A stretch of 53,431 nucleotides of DNA, taken from Muribaculaceae bacterium (GTDB lineage Bacteria; Bacteroidota; Bacteroidia; Bacteroidales; Muribaculaceae). Shown here piece after piece: positions 50,534 through 53,431 of this stretch. The notes under the pieces were generated by a model. It saw only the letters and a program-made list of their open reading frames with translations, was not told the origin of the DNA and made no database searches. Position 1 is the first letter of the stretch. Every line of letters begins with the position of its first letter. The position numbers and the translations under genes are program-made. The stretch spans positions 28,452 to 81,882 of the forward strand of contig JAFLTU010000005.1 in the NCBI GenBank assembly GCA_022509125.1. Reading direction: 5' to 3'.

Positions 50534-53337
50534 CCCTTTAATTTTAAATCAAGTTTGGGAAGAAGATATTTGGCGGTGTGGGAAGCCTCACATTCGGAAA
50601 TATCTTCCGGGGTCCCTTCAGCCATAACCTGACCACCCTTTTCGCCTCCTTCAGGACCAATGTCTATAATCCAATCCGCACTCTTGATCATATCGAGATT
50701 ATGCTCGATAATCACAACAGAATTACCCTTATCAATCAAAGCGTTTAGCGAACGAAGAAGAGTTGCAATATCATGGAAGTGTAAACCGGTGGTTGGTTCA
50801 TCGAAAATAAATAGATTTCCGCCGTTGCTCTCTTCCGAAAGATAGAATGCCAGCTTCACTCTTTGATTCTCCCCTCCTGAGAGTGTGGAGGAACTTTGGC
50901 CCAGTTTAATGTATCCTAACCCCACATCTTTGAGAGGCTGCAATTTCTTGATGATTCGTTTTTCTATTGTGCCATTTGATTCTTCAAAAAATTTGATGGC
51001 ATCATCGACCGTCATCTCCAGTATGTCATAAATATTTTTACCCCTGTAAGCTACGTCGAGCACTTCTTTTTTAAATCTTTTACCTCCACAAACCTCACAC
51101 TCTAATTGCATGTCGGCCATAAACTGCATCGGCACAAGAATTTTTCCTTCACCTTTACATTCCTCACATCTCCCTCCCTCCGAATTGAAGGAAAAATAGG
51201 AAGGGGTGAACCCCATTTGTTTTGAGAGCTGTTGTTCGGAAAAGAGACGCCGAATTTCATCGTAAGCCTTCAAATAAGTTGCAGGGTTTGAACGAGTCGA
51301 TGTCCCAATCGGATTTTGATCAACGAAGAAGACGTTTCTAATTCCCTTGATATCTCCTTCAAGTTTTGAATGAGCTCCCGGAACGATTCCGGGCTCTCCC
51401 TGAAGGCGTGCAAGACCTTTATAAAGGATTTCCTTAACAAGAGTCGATTTCCCTGAACCGCTTACCCCGGTCACCACTGTCATCACCCCGAGCGGAAATT
51501 TTACATCGATGTTTTTTAGATTATTTTCTGTTGCTCCCTTAACTTCTATAAATTTTTTCCAAGGACGGCGAAGCGGTGAATATGATATTTTCAGTTGGTC
51601 GTTAAGATATTTAAGAGTGTAGGAATCAGGATAGGTTTCCGGATTAGGATGATTGCTAAGTTGTCCATTGTAAACCACCTTGCCTCCCAGGCTTCCTGCA
51701 TCTTTCCCAATATCGATCAAATGGTCGGCAGCCCTCATGATTTCTTCATCATGTTCCACTACCATGACAGTATTGCCCGTCTGTTGCAACTTTCTTAAAA
51801 CGGATATCAGCCGGGAGGTGTCGCGCGGATGTAGGCCGATGCTCGGCTCGTCAAGAATATAAAGAGAGCCCACGAGCGAAGAGCCTAAAGAGGTGGCCAG
51901 GTTGATGCGTTGGCTTTCTCCTCCGGAAAGGGTAGAAGAAAGGCGGTCGAGAGTAAGATAGCCGAGTCCGACTTCTACCAGGAAGTTAAGGCGAGAGTTT
52001 ATTTCTGTCAATAATCGTTTGCCGATTAGCCTGTCAGTATCATTAAGGTTTAAATTCTCAAATAAGGTCTTAAGCCTGTCGATTGGAAGAGTGACCAATT
52101 CCTGAATTGTGTGGCCATCAATTTTTACATATCCGGCATCTTCTTTCAATCTCGAGCCTCCACATTTAGGACAAACAGTCTTGCCCCTATATCGAGCCTT
52201 CATGACTCGGTATTGAATCTTGTATTGCTGAGTGTCAATCCAATTGAAAAACCCATCGATGCCCTCCCAGTCTTTATCGCCATGCCATAGGTAATCCTTA
52301 TGTTTCGGGGTTAGGGAAGAATAGGGGGCATGAATTGGGAAATCACGTTTTTTGGCCTTTTGGATGAAATAACTTTTCCATTCACTCATTTTTTCACCCC
52401 TCCAACATTGCACGGCATCCTGATAGATTGACAAAGTCTTGTCTGGCACCACGAGGTCTTCACTGACTCCCATAACCTTCCCGAATCCTTCACATTCTTC
52501 GCAGGCTCCGTAGGGATTGTTGAAATTAAACATAAGGTCGGAAGGTTCACGGAATTCTATGCCATCCTCTTCAAATTTCTTTGAAAACTTCAAACTTTCA
52601 ATCCCATTTTCAGTCCAAATTTTCACCTCGCATTCGTCATTACCTTCGTAAAGAGCTGTTTCGATAGAGTCGGTCAGACGTGAAATTTCCTCTTTCTCCA
52701 AAGATAAACTTAGGCGGTCGATCAATAGCTTATAATCTTCCGGTTTCAATTCATAGTCGGTCAATAAAAGTTCCTGAATTTCCGGAAATTCGCCTTCTTT
52801 CTCAAGACGTGAATATCCCTGTTTAAGTAATATCTCGAGCTGGTCTCGAAACGACCTTCCCTCCGGCAAGGCGATGTCGACAACAACTGCAAGTCTGGTT
52901 CCTTCCGGATAAGAAGAAATGGCGGTGAGAATATCGTCAACGGTGTGTTTCTTTACCTCTTTTCCAGAAATTGGCGAGAAAGTATGACCGATTTTGGCAA
53001 AAAGCATTCGTAGGTAGTCATAAATCTCAGTAGAAGTTCCCACTGTGCTCCGCGGGTTTCTGGTGTTGACCTTCTGCTCGATAGCAATGGAAGGGGGTAA
53101 GCCGCTGATGAAATCGCATTCCGGCTTAGGCATACGAGTGAGAAACTGTCGAGCGTAAGCCGAAAGGCTTTCCACATATCGACGCTGGCCCTCGGCATAG
53201 AGAGTGTCGAAGGCAAGAGAGGATTTTCCGGAGCCGCTCACTCCGGTGACAACAATGAATTTATTTAGAGGAATAGAGAGGTCTAAATTCTTGAGATTAT
53301 TTACTCTGACCCCTTTTAAATCTATTGATTGTTCCAT
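50530..53337 (-). CDS. uvrA: Excinuclease ABC subunit A
   Basis: 935 residues from the ATG at 53337 (a TTG at 53346 is less likely). Damage-recognition ATPase of nucleotide excision repair. Two ABC modules: Walker [35 protein letters not shown] and [15 protein letters not shown]; signatures [17 protein letters not shown] and [16 protein letters not shown]; Walker [16 protein letters not shown] and [15 protein letters not shown]. Zinc cysteines appear in [29 protein letters not shown] and CEVCGGKRF. Usual length. Its start lies 17 bases after the T run of the upstream tRNA terminator, with no consensus promoter in between. Confidence 0.97.
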   Translation of the reverse strand: MEQSIDLKGVRVNNLKNLDLSIPLNKFIVVTGVSGSGKSSLAFDTLYAEGQRRYVESLSAYARQFLTRMPKPECDFISGLPPSIAIEQKVNTRNPRSTVGTSTEIYDYLRMLFAKIGHTFSPISGKEVKKHTVDDILTAISSYPEGTRLAVVVDIALPEGRSFRDQLEILLKQGYSRLEKEGEFPEIQELLLTDYELKPEDYKLLIDRLSLSLEKEEISRLTDSIETALYEGNDECEVKIWTENGIESLKFSKKFEEDGIEFREPSDLMFNFNNPYGACEECEGFGKVMGVSEDLVVPDKTLSIYQDAVQCWRGEKMSEWKSYFIQKAKKRDFPIHAPYSSLTPKHKDYLWHGDKDWEGIDGFFNWIDTQQYKIQYRVMKARYRGKTVCPKCGGSRLKEDAGYVKIDGHTIQELVTLPIDRLKTLFENLNLNDTDRLIGKRLLTEINSRLNFLVEVGLGYLTLDRLSSTLSGGESQRINLATSLGSSLVGSLYILDEPSIGLHPRDTSRLISVLRKLQQTGNTVMVVEHDEEIMRAADHLIDIGKDAGSLGGKVVYNGQLSNHPNPETYPDSYTLKYLNDQLKISYSPLRRPWKKFIEVKGATENNLKNIDVKFPLGVMTVVTGVSGSGKSTLVKEILYKGLARLQGEPGIVPGAHSKLEGDIKGIRNVFFVDQNPIGTSTRSNPATYLKAYDEIRRLFSEQQLSKQMGFTPSYFSFNSEGGRCEECKGEGKILVPMQFMADMQLECEVCGGKRFKKEVLDVAYRGKNIYDILEMTVDDAIKFFEESNGTIEKRIIKKLQPLKDVGLGYIKLGQSSSTLSGGENQRVKLAFYLSEESNGGNLFIFDEPTTGLHFHDIATLLRSLNALIDKGNSVVIIEHNLDMIKSADWIIDIGPEGGEKGGQVMAEGTPEDISECEASHTAKYLLPKLDLKLKG

Positions 53338-53353
53338 AGGACCCAAAACATCA

Positions 53354-53384
53354 TAAAAAAACGGTTATCGTATAAAGATAACCG
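53354..53384 (-). terminator. Intrinsic terminator after the tRNA gene
   Basis: CGGTTATC (minus 53384-53377), loop TTTATAC, GATAACCG, then seven T. It lies six bases from the tRNA 3' end. Confidence 0.88.
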
Positions 53385-53389
53385 GGAAG

Positions 53390-53431
53390 TTGCCTTGGAA
53401 AGACTCGAACTCTCACAAACGGAACCAGAAT
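53390..53431 (-). tRNA. tRNA 3' part, probably tRNA-Gln(CUG), cut by the window edge
   Basis: On the minus strand the last 42 bases fit a tRNA from position 31: loop TTCTGGT with anticodon CTG (53428-53426), stem TCCGT, variable TTGT, T arm GAGAG-TTCGAGT-CTTTC, acceptor strand CAAGGCA and discriminator A. No CCA is encoded, common in Bacteroidetes. Acceptor base A72 implies U1, a feature of tRNA-Gln, and the loop resembles bacterial Gln tRNAs. The 5' half is outside the window, so the identity is probable, not certain. Confidence 0.65.

Overview
The window is a stretch of a Bacteroidales chromosome, most likely from a gut member of the Muribaculaceae or a close relative. This rests on Bacteroidetes-type promoters (TTG or TTTG, about 20 bases, then TAnnTTTG) seen upstream of several genes, few Shine-Dalgarno sites, family members typical of the order (TIGR02757, an RsfS-FtsH pair, the tpiA-SPOR-folE run, a two-CBM20 MalQ, a B12-dependent ribonucleotide reductase), and C-terminal tails of the YYxLxGxKVAxPxNG type on secreted proteins. 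The family-level assignment is inference. No integrase, transposase or CRISPR array is visible.

Layout. 1-4874: a heptanucleotide repeat tract, a nucleotide-sugar aminotransferase, and two secreted proteins that share a C-terminal tail. 5311-15921: the accessory region of most interest, seven co-directional genes: formyl-CoA transferase (frc), oxalyl-CoA decarboxylase (oxc), an AEC-family carrier, two tandem pyruvoyl-type decarboxylase-like proteins of the PSDC/phosphatidylserine decarboxylase-related family, a GadC-like APC antiporter with a long cytosolic tail, and a DcaP-like porin. Hairpins sit at every junction. 16143-18476: a secreted GHL10 glycosidase and a TIGR02757 protein. 18549-24531: an RND efflux operon (acrA-acrB-tolC type). 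24789-29888: ftsH, rsfS and a class A penicillin-binding protein. 30000-31343: a LuxR-type regulator with a degenerate receiver and a hemerythrin/RIC-like protein behind a structured leader or small RNA. 31599-37966: flavin reductase, phosphohexomutase, YgiQ and UvrB. 38183-40138: tpiA, a SPOR protein, folE. 40238-45577: MalQ and NrdJ. 45744-50047: nitroreductase, AraC regulator, EamA exporter, rubredoxin, DUF1015 protein. 50060-53431: a small lipoprotein overlapping uvrA, uvrA, and the 3' part of a tRNA that is probably tRNA-Gln(CUG).

How the genes may work together. Frc and Oxc make a complete cytosolic oxalate-to-formate cycle that consumes a proton per turn. The AEC carrier and DcaP-like porin are plausible entry and exit routes. 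The neighbouring pair of pyruvoyl decarboxylase-like proteins and GadC-like antiporter have the form of a second decarboxylase/antiporter system, as in glutamate- or arginine-dependent acid resistance, but with a decarboxylase family not usually associated with that role. The substrate cannot be read from sequence. I regard this composite proton-consuming decarboxylation island as the best candidate for an undescribed system in the window. Most of the rest is ordinary housekeeping chromosome.
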